A DNA stretch of 64,000 nt, from contig NZ_CP139558.1 in the NCBI RefSeq assembly GCF_034262375.1, forward strand, positions 3,410,001-3,474,000. Direction: 5' to 3'. The stretch comes from Mucilaginibacter sabulilitoris (GTDB lineage Bacteria; Bacteroidota; Bacteroidia; Sphingobacteriales; Sphingobacteriaceae). Positions within the stretch are counted from its first letter, which is position 1. Each line of letters begins with the position of its first letter. The notes beneath the pieces were generated by a model. The model saw only the letters and a program-made list of their open reading frames with translations. It did no database searches and was not told the DNA's origin. Made by a program: the position numbers and the translations under genes. Below are positions 10,269 through 18,985 of the stretch, piece after piece.

Positions 10269-10300
10269 AAACTTACGAAGTTTTAAAACTTCGTAAGTTT
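10269..10300. repeat. Palindromic repeat, copy 2 (ACTTACGAAG)
   Basis: A perfect 32-bp palindrome with half-site AAACTTACGAAGTTTT, followed by TTCTATTT. Its core is the same as the copy at 7641-7669. It lies 33 bases after the lipoprotein stop and probably terminates that transcript. Confidence 0.85.
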
Positions 10301-10404
10301 TTCTATTTAAAAGGTAAACTGTTCAAACAACATGAAAGGTTTAACGGTTATAAAACACAAGCGGCTCATGAGTGCTGCTTTTACTTAAACAAAACATCGC
10401 TGCC

Positions 10405-10749
10405 ATGCAAAATTATGAAACCTTAGTGGATGCCACTAATGACCTTCTGAAAAGAGGATATACTGCCAACCTGATCCTGGATGGCGATACTATAGATGAT
10501 AATGACCAAGGCATCAAAATGGGTGCCGATGATTTTGAAATTGATGAGTTTTACCGATTTGAGGGTGCCAGTAACCCCGACGATATGTCAATAGTTTACG
10601 CGGTATCATCGCCAAAATACAACCTTAAAGGTGTGCTGGTAAATGCTTACGGAACTTATGCTGATGATAGTTCATCGGCTATAGCGGCCAAACTGCATCA
10701 CAATCAGATAAGCGATAACCTGCACGGTGAAGACAGACCGAGTGCTTAA
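10405..10749 (+). CDS. Conserved small protein, unknown function
   Basis: Acidic 114-residue cytoplasmic protein. From memory it belongs to a small Bacteroidota family often mis-labelled phosphoribosylpyrophosphate synthetase; it is far too short for that enzyme and lacks its PRPP motif. Conserved-looking elements are the start NYETLVDATNDLLKRGYTAN, the block DEFEIDEFYRFEG-like at about residues 46-60 (here DDFEIDEFYRFEG) and YAVSSPKYNLKGVLVNAYG. The ATG at 10405 (MQNYETLV) was chosen over 10372, since the upstream leader MLLLLKQNIAA is not family-like. Role unknown. Confidence 0.7.
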   Translation: MQNYETLVDATNDLLKRGYTANLILDGDTIDDNDQGIKMGADDFEIDEFYRFEGASNPDDMSIVYAVSSPKYNLKGVLVNAYGTYADDSSSAIAAKLHHNQISDNLHGEDRPSA

Positions 10750-10766
10750 AAGTTAAAATTCACCAG

Positions 10767-10894
10767 CGCGTCATTGCGAGGTACGAAGCCTCACCCGACC
10801 CTCTCCAGAGGAGAGGGCTTTAAAATTTTTTTTTAAGTCTCCCCCCTTTGGGAGATTTAGAGGGGGCTTATTGCTTCATACTCGCAATGACGCG
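10767..10894. repeat. Composite GTCATTGCGAG inverted repeat with nested hairpin
   Basis: Outer arms CGCGTCATTGCGAG (10767-10780) and its exact complement (10881-10894) enclose a perfect GC-rich hairpin at 10799-10817 (8-bp stem, CCCTCTCC) followed by AAAATTTTTTTTT, and a second C-rich/G-rich pair at about 10840-10868. The outer arm recurs at 20643-20733. It sits between convergent genes. Confidence 0.8.
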
Positions 10895-10923
10895 TTTAAT
10901 TTTGCATATCTGAAGTCTGCACA

Positions 10924-11478
10924 TCATTTTTTTATCTCCTTCAGTATCTTTTTTCCGCCTGTTTGTATCGCCGGGCTGCCATCGCGCATCAAAAATTCCA
11001 GCTGATCTGCGAGTTCTTCCTTTACCCATGGAAATGTGTCTTTCAGGTTAAACAAAGCACTTCCGGCAAACATCTTTACCGCTACCTTGATTTTTGGATT
11101 TATCATCCAGTCAAAAAGCTGTTCCACAACCGGTTCAAAATCGATTTCTTTAAGTTTTAATTTTAACGATTGTGGAGCTTTAGCATCGGTTATATGCATG
11201 GTAATTTTGGCATAATGCCGCATGCAGCCCTGGTGTTTCACTTCTTTAAACTTTTGTATCAGGTAACGCAAGTCATCAAGATAACTTTCGGGATCGGTTA
11301 ACAAAACATTTTCCAACAACCATACGGCTCTAAAAGCAACGGCTTTATCGGGATGAAAGGTAATATCAATAACATCCCGTAAGGGATAATGCAGCTCCCT
11401 CAGTACCCGGCTCAGTTTAAGTATACGCTGTTTGCCGATACTACTGCTTAATTGCTTTATGAGTTCTGCCTGGTTCAT
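10924..11478 (-). CDS. HEAT/ARM-like helical repeat protein
   Basis: Function unknown. The 184-residue product is predicted to be all-helical, with repeated amphipathic helix pairs such as AVAFRAVWLLENVL, KHQGCMRHYAKITMHI and KVAVKMFAGSALFNL, the pattern of HEAT or DNA-alkylation-type repeats. No signal peptide, catalytic motif or membrane segment is visible, so a cytoplasmic scaffolding or binding role is the most that can be inferred. It is convergent with the gene at 10405 across a composite palindrome and divergent from the M16 peptidase pair. Confidence 0.7.
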   Translation of the reverse strand: MNQAELIKQLSSSIGKQRILKLSRVLRELHYPLRDVIDITFHPDKAVAFRAVWLLENVLLTDPESYLDDLRYLIQKFKEVKHQGCMRHYAKITMHITDAKAPQSLKLKLKEIDFEPVVEQLFDWMINPKIKVAVKMFAGSALFNLKDTFPWVKEELADQLEFLMRDGSPAIQTGGKKILKEIKK

Positions 11479-11583
11479 GGTTGGTTAGTATAAAGATAAC
11501 ACGTTTGAAAAGAAATTCCGGTTGCTTTATTCGCGTGTTTCTGTCATCTTATATCTTAACAATACCATTATCAGCAAAAGTTT

Positions 11584-11591
11584 TACATTTG
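11584..11591 (+). promoter_or_regulatory. Candidate -7 box (TACATTTG) for the M16 pair
   Basis: TACATTTG matches the Bacteroidota -7 consensus TAnnTTTG and lies 31 bases before the first M16 ATG. No convincing -33 TTG is found at the expected spacing. Confidence 0.4.
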
Positions 11592-11622
11592 CTTTCTGTT
11601 TTATTAAATATAAAAACTGTAC

Positions 11623-12879
11623 ATGGTTAAATTCAACCGATTTACACTGGATAATGGCCTAAGGGTTATTGTTCACGAAGATAATACAACACCCATGGCG
11701 GTGCTTAACATATTATATGATGTTGGCGCACGCGACGAAAATCCTGAACAAACCGGTTTTGCACATTTATTTGAGCACCTGATGTTTGGCGGATCTGTAA
11801 ATATACCCAGCTACGATGAGCCCCTGCAGCGGGTGGGCGGCGAAAATAATGCTTTTACCAGCAACGATATTACCAACTATTATATCACCCTGCCATCTGC
11901 CAATATCGAAACCGCTTTTTGGCTGGAGAGTGATCGGATGCTGAGCCTTGCCTTTAGCGAAAAAAGCCTGGAGGTTCAGCGTAATGTGGTGATAGAAGAG
12001 TTTAAGCAGCGTTATCTTAACCAGCCTTATGGCGATGTATGGTTAAAGCTGCGTCCGCTGGTTTACAAACAGCATTCATACCGCTGGGCCACCATTGGCA
12101 AAACCATTAAACATATTGAAGACGCCCGTATTGAAGATGTAAAGGCATTTTTTAAGAAACATTATAACCCACAGAATGCCATTATGGTAGTTGGGGGCGA
12201 TGTAAAGCTGGAGCAGGTGAAACAACTGGCCGAAAAATGGTTCGCACCTATTCCGGCTGGCGAAAAATATCACCGTAACCTGTCACAGGAGCCCGAACAG
12301 CGCGAGGAGCGCCGTGAAACGGTTACTGCCAAAGTTCCGCTTAATGATGTTTATATCGCTTTTCAGATGGGAACCAGGCTTGACGATGATTTTTATGCGG
12401 TAGAGCTATTGTCAGACGTGCTTTCACGTGGTAATTCATCCCGTTTGTACCGGAGCTTGGTACAGGACAAGCAAATATTCAGCGAGGTGCATGCATATAT
12501 CACCAGCAGCTTAGATAAAGGCATGTTTGTGCTGGAAGGTAAGCCGCTCGAAAATGTAAGTATTGAACAAGCGGAAGCCGCCCTTTGGGAAGAGCTTGAA
12601 AAAGTGAAGCAGGAACAGATCCCGGCTGATGAGCTCACCAAGGTGCAGAATAAAACCGAATCGACCATGGTGTTTTCCGAAATGTCATTGCTTGACAAAG
12701 CCATGAACCTGGCATCGTTTGAGTTGCTGGGCGATGCCGATATGCTAAACCAGGAAACAGCCAGATACCTTCAGGTAACTACGGCGCACATTAAGGAGGT
12801 TGCCAATAAAATATTCAGGAGAGATAATTCATCAACCCTGGTTTACCTGGCCGAGAAAACAGAATCAGCATTAGTCTGA
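11623..12879 (+). CDS. M16 family zinc peptidase, active subunit
   Basis: Processing-peptidase-like metalloprotease of 418 residues. It has the inverted zinc motif HxxEH as HLFEH (His48, Glu51, His52), with the third ligand glutamate in NVVIEEFKQ near residue 125. The N-terminal half continues as the catalytic M16 domain; the C-terminal half (about 185-370) is the M16C domain with LLSDVLSRGNSSRLYRSL. No signal peptide is evident, so it appears cytoplasmic, although some family members are periplasmic. The next gene, 37 bases downstream, encodes its catalytically dead partner; such pairs form heterodimers. Substrate is unknown; peptides are likely. Confidence 0.92.
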   Translation: MVKFNRFTLDNGLRVIVHEDNTTPMAVLNILYDVGARDENPEQTGFAHLFEHLMFGGSVNIPSYDEPLQRVGGENNAFTSNDITNYYITLPSANIETAFWLESDRMLSLAFSEKSLEVQRNVVIEEFKQRYLNQPYGDVWLKLRPLVYKQHSYRWATIGKTIKHIEDARIEDVKAFFKKHYNPQNAIMVVGGDVKLEQVKQLAEKWFAPIPAGEKYHRNLSQEPEQREERRETVTAKVPLNDVYIAFQMGTRLDDDFYAVELLSDVLSRGNSSRLYRSLVQDKQIFSEVHAYITSSLDKGMFVLEGKPLENVSIEQAEAALWEELEKVKQEQIPADELTKVQNKTESTMVFSEMSLLDKAMNLASFELLGDADMLNQETARYLQVTTAHIKEVANKIFRRDNSSTLVYLAEKTESALV

Positions 12880-12916
12880 AAAATAGCTGATTCAAACAAA
12901 CTAAAAGAATAAATAC

Positions 12917-14194
12917 ATGATCGACAGAAAATTAGCCCCTGAATTTAAGGCTATTGATAATATAAACCTGATCAGGCCCGAACATACAAAGCTCGATAAT
13001 GGCTGCAATGTTTTTTGCTTTAACTCCGGCGACCAGGAACTGGTACGCATTGAGTGGATTTTCAGCAATCTGCGTTTTGATGCTGCCAAACCGTTGCTTA
13101 ACATGGCGGTAAACACTATGCTTACCGAGGGTACCCGTACTTTAACCGCCGCGCAAATTGCCGATAAAATTGATTTTTACGGCGCCTTTTTACAGGTTGA
13201 TTACGGCTACGAGAATTCGCAGGTTACGTTGTACAGTTTGAACAAGCACCTGCACCACATACTACCGGTTATTATAGATATACTTACCAATTCTGTTTTT
13301 CCCGAAAAGGAGTTGGAAACATTTAAACGTAACCAACAGCAAAAACTACAGGTGAGCCTGCAGAAAAATGATATTGTTGCTCGTCGTGATTTTAATAAGG
13401 CCATATACGGCGATACCATATATGGCTTAGGCGCAAGTTTTGATAATTATAAAAGCCTGCAACGTAATGATATGCTAGAGCATTTTAAAAAAATGTACCA
13501 GCCTGCAAACTGCACGCTGATAATTGCAGGTAAAATAGAACCCGATGCGTTATTATTGATAAAGGACACATTTGGTAACGACTGGACAAATGGCGAGATA
13601 GCGGCCGATATTACGCAGCCCGAAATACAACCAGCCACCGAACTGTTTTATTTTACCGAAAAGCCCGATGCCCTGCAATCGGCTATCAGAATAGGGTTGC
13701 CTACCATAAACCGCAACCATCCCGATTTTCAACCTATGCAGGTGTTGAATACAGTTTTGGGTGGTTATTTTGGATCAAGGTTAATGGCCAATATCCGGGA
13801 GGACAAAGGGTATACTTACGGCATTGGCTCTGGCCTTAACTCGTTTAAACAGGGTGGCGCATTTTTTATAGCTACCGAGGTTGGCGCCGATGTATGCAGA
13901 TCGGCCATTACCGAAATTGAAAAAGAGATCAGTCTGCTGAAAAATGAACTGGTTCCGGACGAAGAGCTATCGCTGGTGCGCAACTTCATGCTCGGTTCAT
14001 TACTGGGCAGCCTGGAAAATGTTTTTTCGCATGCCGATAAATTCAAAAGTATTTATTTTGCAGGCTTAGATTATGATTATTACGACAGATACGCGTTAAC
14101 GGTAAAGACAACAACTGCTGTCAAGCTACGCGAATTGGCCAATAAGTACCTGAACTTTGACCAGTTTTATAAGGTGATAGTAGGGAAATATTGA
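12917..14194 (+). CDS. M16 family peptidase, non-catalytic subunit
   Basis: Paired homologue of 425 residues. At the place of the zinc motif it reads LLNMAVNTMLTEG, without HxxEH, so it cannot bind the catalytic zinc. The C-terminal domain keeps the substrate-binding R/Y signature around REDKGYTYGIGSG (about residues 293-307), as in the regulatory subunits of mitochondrial and bacterial M16 heterodimers. It is spaced to be co-transcribed with the active subunit. The inferred role is to shape the substrate chamber. The transcript probably ends at the palindrome 20 bases downstream. Confidence 0.92.
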   Translation: MIDRKLAPEFKAIDNINLIRPEHTKLDNGCNVFCFNSGDQELVRIEWIFSNLRFDAAKPLLNMAVNTMLTEGTRTLTAAQIADKIDFYGAFLQVDYGYENSQVTLYSLNKHLHHILPVIIDILTNSVFPEKELETFKRNQQQKLQVSLQKNDIVARRDFNKAIYGDTIYGLGASFDNYKSLQRNDMLEHFKKMYQPANCTLIIAGKIEPDALLLIKDTFGNDWTNGEIAADITQPEIQPATELFYFTEKPDALQSAIRIGLPTINRNHPDFQPMQVLNTVLGGYFGSRLMANIREDKGYTYGIGSGLNSFKQGGAFFIATEVGADVCRSAITEIEKEISLLKNELVPDEELSLVRNFMLGSLLGSLENVFSHADKFKSIYFAGLDYDYYDRYALTVKTTTAVKLRELANKYLNFDQFYKVIVGKY

Positions 14195-14213
14195 GATTTA
14201 ATCTATAAGAGTC

Positions 14214-14278
14214 TTGTCATTCTGAGGTACGAAGAATCTAATCGGATAACAGATTCTTCGCTATGCTCAGAATGACAA
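14214..14278. repeat. GTCATTCTGAG inverted repeat
   Basis: Left arm 14214-14239 (starts TTGTCATTCTGAGGTACGAA) pairs with right arm 14251-14278 (ends CTCAGAATGACAA), with a few mismatches mid-arm and an 11-base loop. It is a variant of the GTCATCCTGAG family at 29513-29597 and lies after the M16 pair. Confidence 0.75.
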
Positions 14279-14382
14279 ATGTTTTGGTATTGAAGTCAAA
14301 AAAGCAATTATCACAGAAAGGCAATTTTCCGTTCAGTTTTAAATAAATCCGAAATCTTAATTCCGATATCCGAAATATTTAT

Positions 14383-14390
14383 TACCTTTG
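14383..14390 (+). promoter_or_regulatory. Candidate -7 box (TACCTTTG) for guaB
   Basis: TACCTTTG fits TAnnTTTG and lies 35 bases before the guaB ATG. The -33 element is not clear. Confidence 0.45.
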
Positions 14391-14425
14391 CCCGGCAAAT
14401 AATAACTCCAAAATAATTATTTGCT

Positions 14426-15898
14426 ATGCAGTTAGACCCATCAAAGTTTGTTGCCGAAGGATTAACCTACGACGACGTTTTACTACTCCCCGCTTATTCA
14501 GAAGTATTACCGCGCGAAGTTAACACCAGTACTTTTTTAACAAAAAGCATTCGTTTAAACATCCCGATCATCTCGGCCGCTATGGATACCGTTACCGAAG
14601 CTGGCCTGGCTATTGCCATTGCCCAGGCAGGTGGTATAGGTATGCTCCATAAAAACATGACCATACAGGCGCAGGCCGATGAAGTACGCAAGGTTAAGCG
14701 TTCTGAAAGCGGTATGATCCAGGATCCGGTAACGCTGCTGGAAGATGCATTGCTTGCTGACGCTTTTCAGATCATGAGGGAGTTTAGCATAGGGGGGATT
14801 CCGATAATTGACGCTGAGCATAAACTGAAAGGAATCATAACTAACCGCGATCTTCGTTTCCAGAAAGATATGACGGTGAAGGTTAGCGACGTAATGACCA
14901 AAACGGGTTTAATTACTGCACCCGAAGGAACTACTTTAACCGAAGCTGCCGCTATACTACAGGGCAACAAAATAGAAAAGCTTCCTGTTGTAAATAAAGA
15001 TGGCAAACTGGTTGGTTTAATTACCTATAAAGACATTCAAAAAGTTAAAAACTTCCCTAATGCCTGTAAAGACGAGTTTGGTCGTTTACGCGTAGGGGCT
15101 GCGGTTGGGGTTGCTGCTGATAATATTGATCGTGTTACCGCGCTGGTTAATGCTGGCGTGGATGTGGTTACTGTCGATACTGCTCACGGACACTCAAAAG
15201 GAGTTATTGAAATGGTGAAGGCTGTAAAAAAATTACACCCTAATCTTCAGGTTATTGCCGGTAATATAGCTACCGCCGATGCCGCCATTGCCCTGGCCGA
15301 TGCAGGCGCCGATGCGGTTAAAGTAGGTATTGGTCCGGGTTCTATATGCACCACACGTATTATTGCGGGAGTTGGCGTACCACAATTGTATGCAGTTTAT
15401 GAATGTGCCAAAGCGCTTGAAGGCCGCGGCGTACCGGTTATTGCTGATGGTGGTATTAAACAAACCGGCGACATTGTAAAAGCCATTGCCGCAGGTGCAA
15501 GCTCTATTATGGCCGGTTCGTTATTTGCAGGTGTGGAAGAATCACCCGGCGAAACCATTATATACGAAGGGCGTAAATTTAAATCATACCGTGGCATGGG
15601 CTCGGTTGAAGCGATGGCAAAAGGTTCAAAAGACCGCTATTTCCAGGACGAGACCGATGTGGTTACCAAGCTGGTTCCCGAAGGTATAGTTGGCCGCGTG
15701 CCATTTAAAGGTAATATGGCCGAAGTAATATTCCAGTACATTGGTGGTTTACGTGCCGGTATGCACTACTGTGGTGCTGCCAACATTGAGGATCTGCAAA
15801 GAGCCAAATTTGTACGCATAACCGCTGCTGGTATGCGCGAAAGCCATCCACATGATATTACCATTACTAAAGAGGCTCCTAATTATACAAGTAGGTAA
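14426..15898 (+). CDS. guaB: Inosine-5'-monophosphate dehydrogenase
   Basis: Cytoplasmic enzyme oxidising IMP to XMP with NAD+, the committed step to GMP. The 490-residue protein has the usual (beta/alpha)8 barrel interrupted by a tandem CBS (Bateman) module at about residues 95-210 ([13 protein letters not shown] and [12 protein letters not shown]). The catalytic loop GPGSICTTR carries the nucleophile Cys308, and the flap region near residue 410 shows [10 protein letters not shown]. Length is standard. A single gene with its own candidate promoter and a strong terminator. The CBS pair suggests allosteric control by purine nucleotides, known for the family. Confidence 0.98.
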   Translation: MQLDPSKFVAEGLTYDDVLLLPAYSEVLPREVNTSTFLTKSIRLNIPIISAAMDTVTEAGLAIAIAQAGGIGMLHKNMTIQAQADEVRKVKRSESGMIQDPVTLLEDALLADAFQIMREFSIGGIPIIDAEHKLKGIITNRDLRFQKDMTVKVSDVMTKTGLITAPEGTTLTEAAAILQGNKIEKLPVVNKDGKLVGLITYKDIQKVKNFPNACKDEFGRLRVGAAVGVAADNIDRVTALVNAGVDVVTVDTAHGHSKGVIEMVKAVKKLHPNLQVIAGNIATADAAIALADAGADAVKVGIGPGSICTTRIIAGVGVPQLYAVYECAKALEGRGVPVIADGGIKQTGDIVKAIAAGASSIMAGSLFAGVEESPGETIIYEGRKFKSYRGMGSVEAMAKGSKDRYFQDETDVVTKLVPEGIVGRVPFKGNMAEVIFQYIGGLRAGMHYCGAANIEDLQRAKFVRITAAGMRESHPHDITITKEAPNYTSR

Positions 15899-15951
15899 TT
15901 CTGAAGATCCGGGGATAGGGAAATAAAAGATCAGGGACAATTTTTATAAAA

Positions 15952-15987
15952 GAAAATGGAACCAATTTGGTTCCATTTTCTTTTTTT
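15952..15987. terminator. Strong terminator between guaB and the pseudogene
   Basis: A perfect 13-bp stem (15952-15964 with 15968-15980, arm GAAAATGGAACCA), a 3-base loop and TTTTTTT on the plus strand. On the minus strand the A-rich flank gives a T-run too, so it can serve both convergent genes. Confidence 0.9.
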
Positions 15988-15991
15988 AGCC

Positions 15992-16750
15992 TTATTTGCC
16001 ACCTCCCAGGGCCGCACCTGATAATATGCCTCCGGTAGTAATTATTCTTAAAGCCTGGTCTTCTGTAAAGCCTTCTTTTTTCAATGCATCAAAGTATTGT
16101 TTGTTCACTTTAGCTAATTCTTCTATTTTTCCCGGTTGTCTATAGTAATTGAGCTGCGAATCCATTAATGATTTGGCCATGTTAGCATACATAGGCCCCA
16201 TGGCATTCATAGCGCTTGTCATACTATCCATTTCATTATTACCGTTGAGTATTGGCGGAGGTGGTGTTAATACTACATCGGTAACTTTTACTTTGCGTGT
16301 TCCGGCAGGTAATGATTGGGTAAGGCTTACGTTATAAAAATTAAAAAAGGTGATGCCGTCACTTCTTCTGCCGGCTCTTTCAATTATATCTATTGATTTT
16401 GCGGCCTGGGGTATTTTTTTAAAATATACTTTGAAGGTAAGTTTATCGCCAGCTTTAGCAAAAGTATGTTTAGCAGGTGCTATAGCAATATTTTCAGATT
16501 TTACATAATCATAGTGCTCATTCCCCTGATCGGTTTGAATAAAGATCTCTTTATTTAGCTGTGCTCATGAGTTATCGCCATTTGCGGTGTATTAAAAATT
16601 TACTGTTGTAAACTGTTTATCGGTTTCAATTTTGGTTATGGTACTGCTCCAATCGTCCTGGTTTTCAACCAACGGATTTACAATGGTTTGTGCAAATGAT
16701 GATAAGCAGCTTGTTAACAGTAAAAGCGGTAAGATTAACTTTTTTTTCAT
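15992..16750 (-). pseudogene. Secreted protein gene broken by two in-frame stops
   Basis: Reading the minus strand from the ATG at 16750 gives a signal peptide (MKKKLILPLLLLTSCLSSFA) and 52 codons, then TAA at 16592-16594, nine codons later TGA at 16565-16567, and then an uninterrupted same-frame run to the TAA at 15992. No frameshift is needed: the 253-codon frame is colinear. The reconstructed protein has an all-beta middle (DKLTFKVYFKKIPQ), a proline-rich DVVLTPPPPIL turn and a helical C-terminus (MYANMAKSLMDSQL). TAA could come from CAA and TGA from TGG, each by one transition. No domain recognised. I treat it as a recent pseudogene; sequencing error or readthrough are alternatives. Confidence 0.75.
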
Positions 16751-16880
16751 GTGAATAATTTAGGTGGTTATTTTATAAATATATAAATAAGCTTTTAAAT
16801 GTATGTCTGACAAATAAAATATATTTTGCTAAAACATTATTTAAACACAAGGGAACACTTTTAACGGATATATTTACAAC

Positions 16881-17465
16881 ATGAAAGCTATCTGCGTATT
16901 CTGCGGCGCTAATTTTAATGGCGACCCAATATTAAAACAAGCCATTGAACAACTGGCCGAAGTGTTGGTAAGCCGGGGTATTACCCTGGTGTATGGCGGC
17001 GGTAAAGTTGGGATAATGGGATTACTGGCCGACGCTGTTTTGCATCATGGGGGCAAAGCAATTGGTGTTATACCGCAGTTTTTACTGGATAAAGAAGTTG
17101 GCCATACCGGCCTTACCGAATTGCATATTGTTGAAAATATGCACCAGCGCAAACAAATGATGAATGATCTTTGCGACGGTATAATTACCCTGCCGGGTGG
17201 CTTGGGCACGCTCGAAGAGTTTTTTGAAGTATTAACCTGGCTGCAATTAGGCTTGCACAAACACCCTATAGGTTTATTAAACGCAAATGGATATTATGAT
17301 TTTCTGCTGAAACAGTTGGATGTTATGGTAGAGCAGCGATTCCTGAAACCCTCCAATCGCGAACTGGTGATCACCTCCGGCGACCCCATCGAACTTGTTA
17401 ACCTGATGGATAGCTTTGATGTAAACCCTGATGAAGTATGGTTTAAGGACCGGAACCTGACATAG
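16881..17465 (+). CDS. LOG-family nucleoside 5'-monophosphate phosphoribohydrolase
   Basis: Rossmann-fold protein of 194 residues of the TIGR00730/LOG family. Characterised members cleave N6-modified or plain AMP to the free base and ribose 5-phosphate; in plants this activates cytokinins. The diagnostic PGGLGTLEE is at about residues 101-109, preceded by the RKQMMND helix and the N-terminal VFCGANFNGDP phosphate loop. Cytoplasmic. It is divergent from the pseudogene and convergent with the cupin gene. In bacteria the usual role is nucleotide housekeeping or salvage; hormone synthesis should not be assumed. Confidence 0.9.
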   Translation: MKAICVFCGANFNGDPILKQAIEQLAEVLVSRGITLVYGGGKVGIMGLLADAVLHHGGKAIGVIPQFLLDKEVGHTGLTELHIVENMHQRKQMMNDLCDGIITLPGGLGTLEEFFEVLTWLQLGLHKHPIGLLNANGYYDFLLKQLDVMVEQRFLKPSNRELVITSGDPIELVNLMDSFDVNPDEVWFKDRNLT

Positions 17466-17487
17466 GCTTTGGCAAATTAAAGCAAAT

Positions 17488-17507
17488 AAAAAAGGACGCC
17501 ATCCTTT
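17488..17507 (-). terminator. Weak terminator downstream of the cupin gene
   Basis: On the minus strand AAAGGA (17502-17507), loop TGGCG, TCCTTT, then TTTTATTT. The stem is only 6 bp, so confidence is modest. Confidence 0.45.
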
Positions 17508-17569
17508 CGTCATGACGCCCTTCACTATACCCGTTTAATCGCTTGAACTACAATAGGTGCATTGCACCG

Positions 17570-17887
17570 TTATTCTCCGCCAACAGGGCCATAAAAAATA
17601 ACCCAGGTGGCAAAATCACTGGTGAAGTTTTCAAAGCGGTGCTCTGTACCTGCCTTAACAAAAAGTACGTCGCCTTGCTGAAAGGTGGTGCGTACACCAT
17701 CGTTTAAAAATTCGCCATGCCCGCTTATGATCATGTATAGCTCATCCTGCAAATGCGGGGTTTGCGGATCAATATTATCTGGCCTGTATATCTCAACAGA
17801 CATACTGCCGTGCTGTATTACTTTAACAAATAATTGTCCGGGTTTATCACTTAAATGTTGAAGCGCCTTTATTACCGATGATTTCAT
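17570..17887 (-). CDS. Small cupin-domain protein
   Basis: Single-domain cupin of 105 residues, beta-barrel fold. The two cupin motifs can be followed: PHLQDELYMIISGHGEF (motif 1, with His and Glu ligands) and GDVLFVKAGTEHRFEN (motif 2, with the distal His). A divalent metal site is therefore plausible. Substrate is unknown; such small cupins include isomerases, dioxygenases and sensor proteins. No signal peptide. It lies downstream of the papain-like peptidase on the same strand, about 105 bases away, so co-transcription is possible but not compelled. Confidence 0.8.
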   Translation of the reverse strand: MKSSVIKALQHLSDKPGQLFVKVIQHGSMSVEIYRPDNIDPQTPHLQDELYMIISGHGEFLNDGVRTTFQQGDVLFVKAGTEHRFENFTSDFATWVIFYGPVGGE

Positions 17888-17992
17888 TTTATAATTTGTA
17901 CGTTAATGTTGTTTTGAGTCCTAAGCTTAGGATAGAAAATAATGTTATGCTCAATTACCCCGATTATAAACTCAATACTTATAACTCGATAT

Positions 17993-18766
17993 TTATCCCT
18001 CTACCTGGCTTATTGTCCAGAAATCGTCGGCCAGATCGGTGCTGGTCACGTAATCGTAGGGCATATAAAAATAACCCTTAAGTCCCCATCCGTCGCCCCA
18101 GCTGTTGCGGATAATAAACGCTTTCTTTTTGTCATCGTAACCAACAGCCATAACCGCATGGCCGCCCATCACGCTTTCATTTTTTGTAGGCATATTCAGC
18201 ACACCGCTTTGAGCTACTTTGTCGCCTTCAAAACTTTGATATACAGTAAAACCGAAAACAAAGGGATTGCCACTTGCCAAACAGGTTTTAAGCTCATTGA
18301 TGGCGGTATTGTTTAACCTGGTATATTGCAATGCCTGGTTTTTCAATGCTTTGGTGTATAACGATTTCTTGGGTTTTTTGGCGAATTTACTAATGTCATA
18401 CGGCCAAAGCTGTTCATCGCAAACACCTTGTACGGCTACGGATTTAACACCATCACGAATTTGCGCGCCGCTATCTTCTTTAACATGTCCTTCCAAAACG
18501 CGTTCATTGTAATAAATAAACAATCTCGACGGATTAAACACCGGCAGGTTTTGTTTCATCAATTCAAATTGGAAGGCTGCGCCTATGGCGTTGGCTGTGC
18601 AGGAGCCTAATGTGCCCTGGTCGTAAACAGGCGGGCATTGGGCGCGCAGGTCAACCAATGGCGGGGTGGGTTTTGCTAAAGCAGCATGGCGAACTGTCGC
18701 GTATCTGTAATCTCTTTGGTCGGGCAGGTCAGGTAACCAGCCGTAGCGTTTGGTTTGCTGTATCAT
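17993..18766 (-). CDS. Papain-like (C1) cysteine peptidase
   Basis: The 257-residue protein has the full C1 catalytic set: oxyanion-hole Gln50 and nucleophile Cys56 in YDQGTLGSCTANA, the histidine in GGHAVMAVGYD (about residue 197) and the asparagine in IIRNSWGDGWG (about 217). It lacks both a signal peptide and a propeptide, beginning directly with MIQQTKRYGWLPDLPDQRD, so it appears to be an always-mature, probably cytoplasmic enzyme, unlike eukaryotic papains. Substrate unknown. It is divergent from the acyl-CoA carboxylase gene. Bacterial relatives are often called C1 family peptidases of unknown role. Confidence 0.9.
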   Translation of the reverse strand: MIQQTKRYGWLPDLPDQRDYRYATVRHAALAKPTPPLVDLRAQCPPVYDQGTLGSCTANAIGAAFQFELMKQNLPVFNPSRLFIYYNERVLEGHVKEDSGAQIRDGVKSVAVQGVCDEQLWPYDISKFAKKPKKSLYTKALKNQALQYTRLNNTAINELKTCLASGNPFVFGFTVYQSFEGDKVAQSGVLNMPTKNESVMGGHAVMAVGYDDKKKAFIIRNSWGDGWGLKGYFYMPYDYVTSTDLADDFWTISQVEG

Positions 18767-18961
18767 ATCAGGGATGAAATAATTGTTGGCTAAAGGTATA
18801 CTGTTTAACAGGGATTTGTTAACGTGTTTTTACGTAATTTAATACGTACTGACACCTTAATATTTTAGGAACGCAATAAACAGGTGATTAATATATCAGG
18901 CGTTATTTTTATAAACAAAACAACAATTCATTAGCTTTTCCTGCCGTAATTTTTCCTAATT

Positions 18962-18969
18962 TACATTTC
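18962..18969 (+). promoter_or_regulatory. Candidate -7 box (TACATTTC) for the carboxylase
   Basis: TACATTTC differs from TAnnTTTG at the last base only and is 16 bases before the ATG, a rather short leader. Confidence 0.3.
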
Positions 18970-18985
18970 CTATTACAACCAGATT

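Noticed and set aside
10405..10749. Phosphoribosylpyrophosphate synthetase annotation
   Set aside because: 114 residues and no PRPP-binding motif; the label appears to be a propagated error.
12393..12704. Antisense frame within the M16 peptidase gene, and similar ones in guaB, dxr and pyrC-like genes
   Set aside because: Same reason: composition-driven antisense frames with no recognisable protein features.
15992..16750. Programmed stop-codon readthrough or selenocysteine/pyrrolysine insertion in the broken gene
   Set aside because: Two different stops, TAA and TGA, nine codons apart with no recognisable insertion element; simple mutation is more economical.
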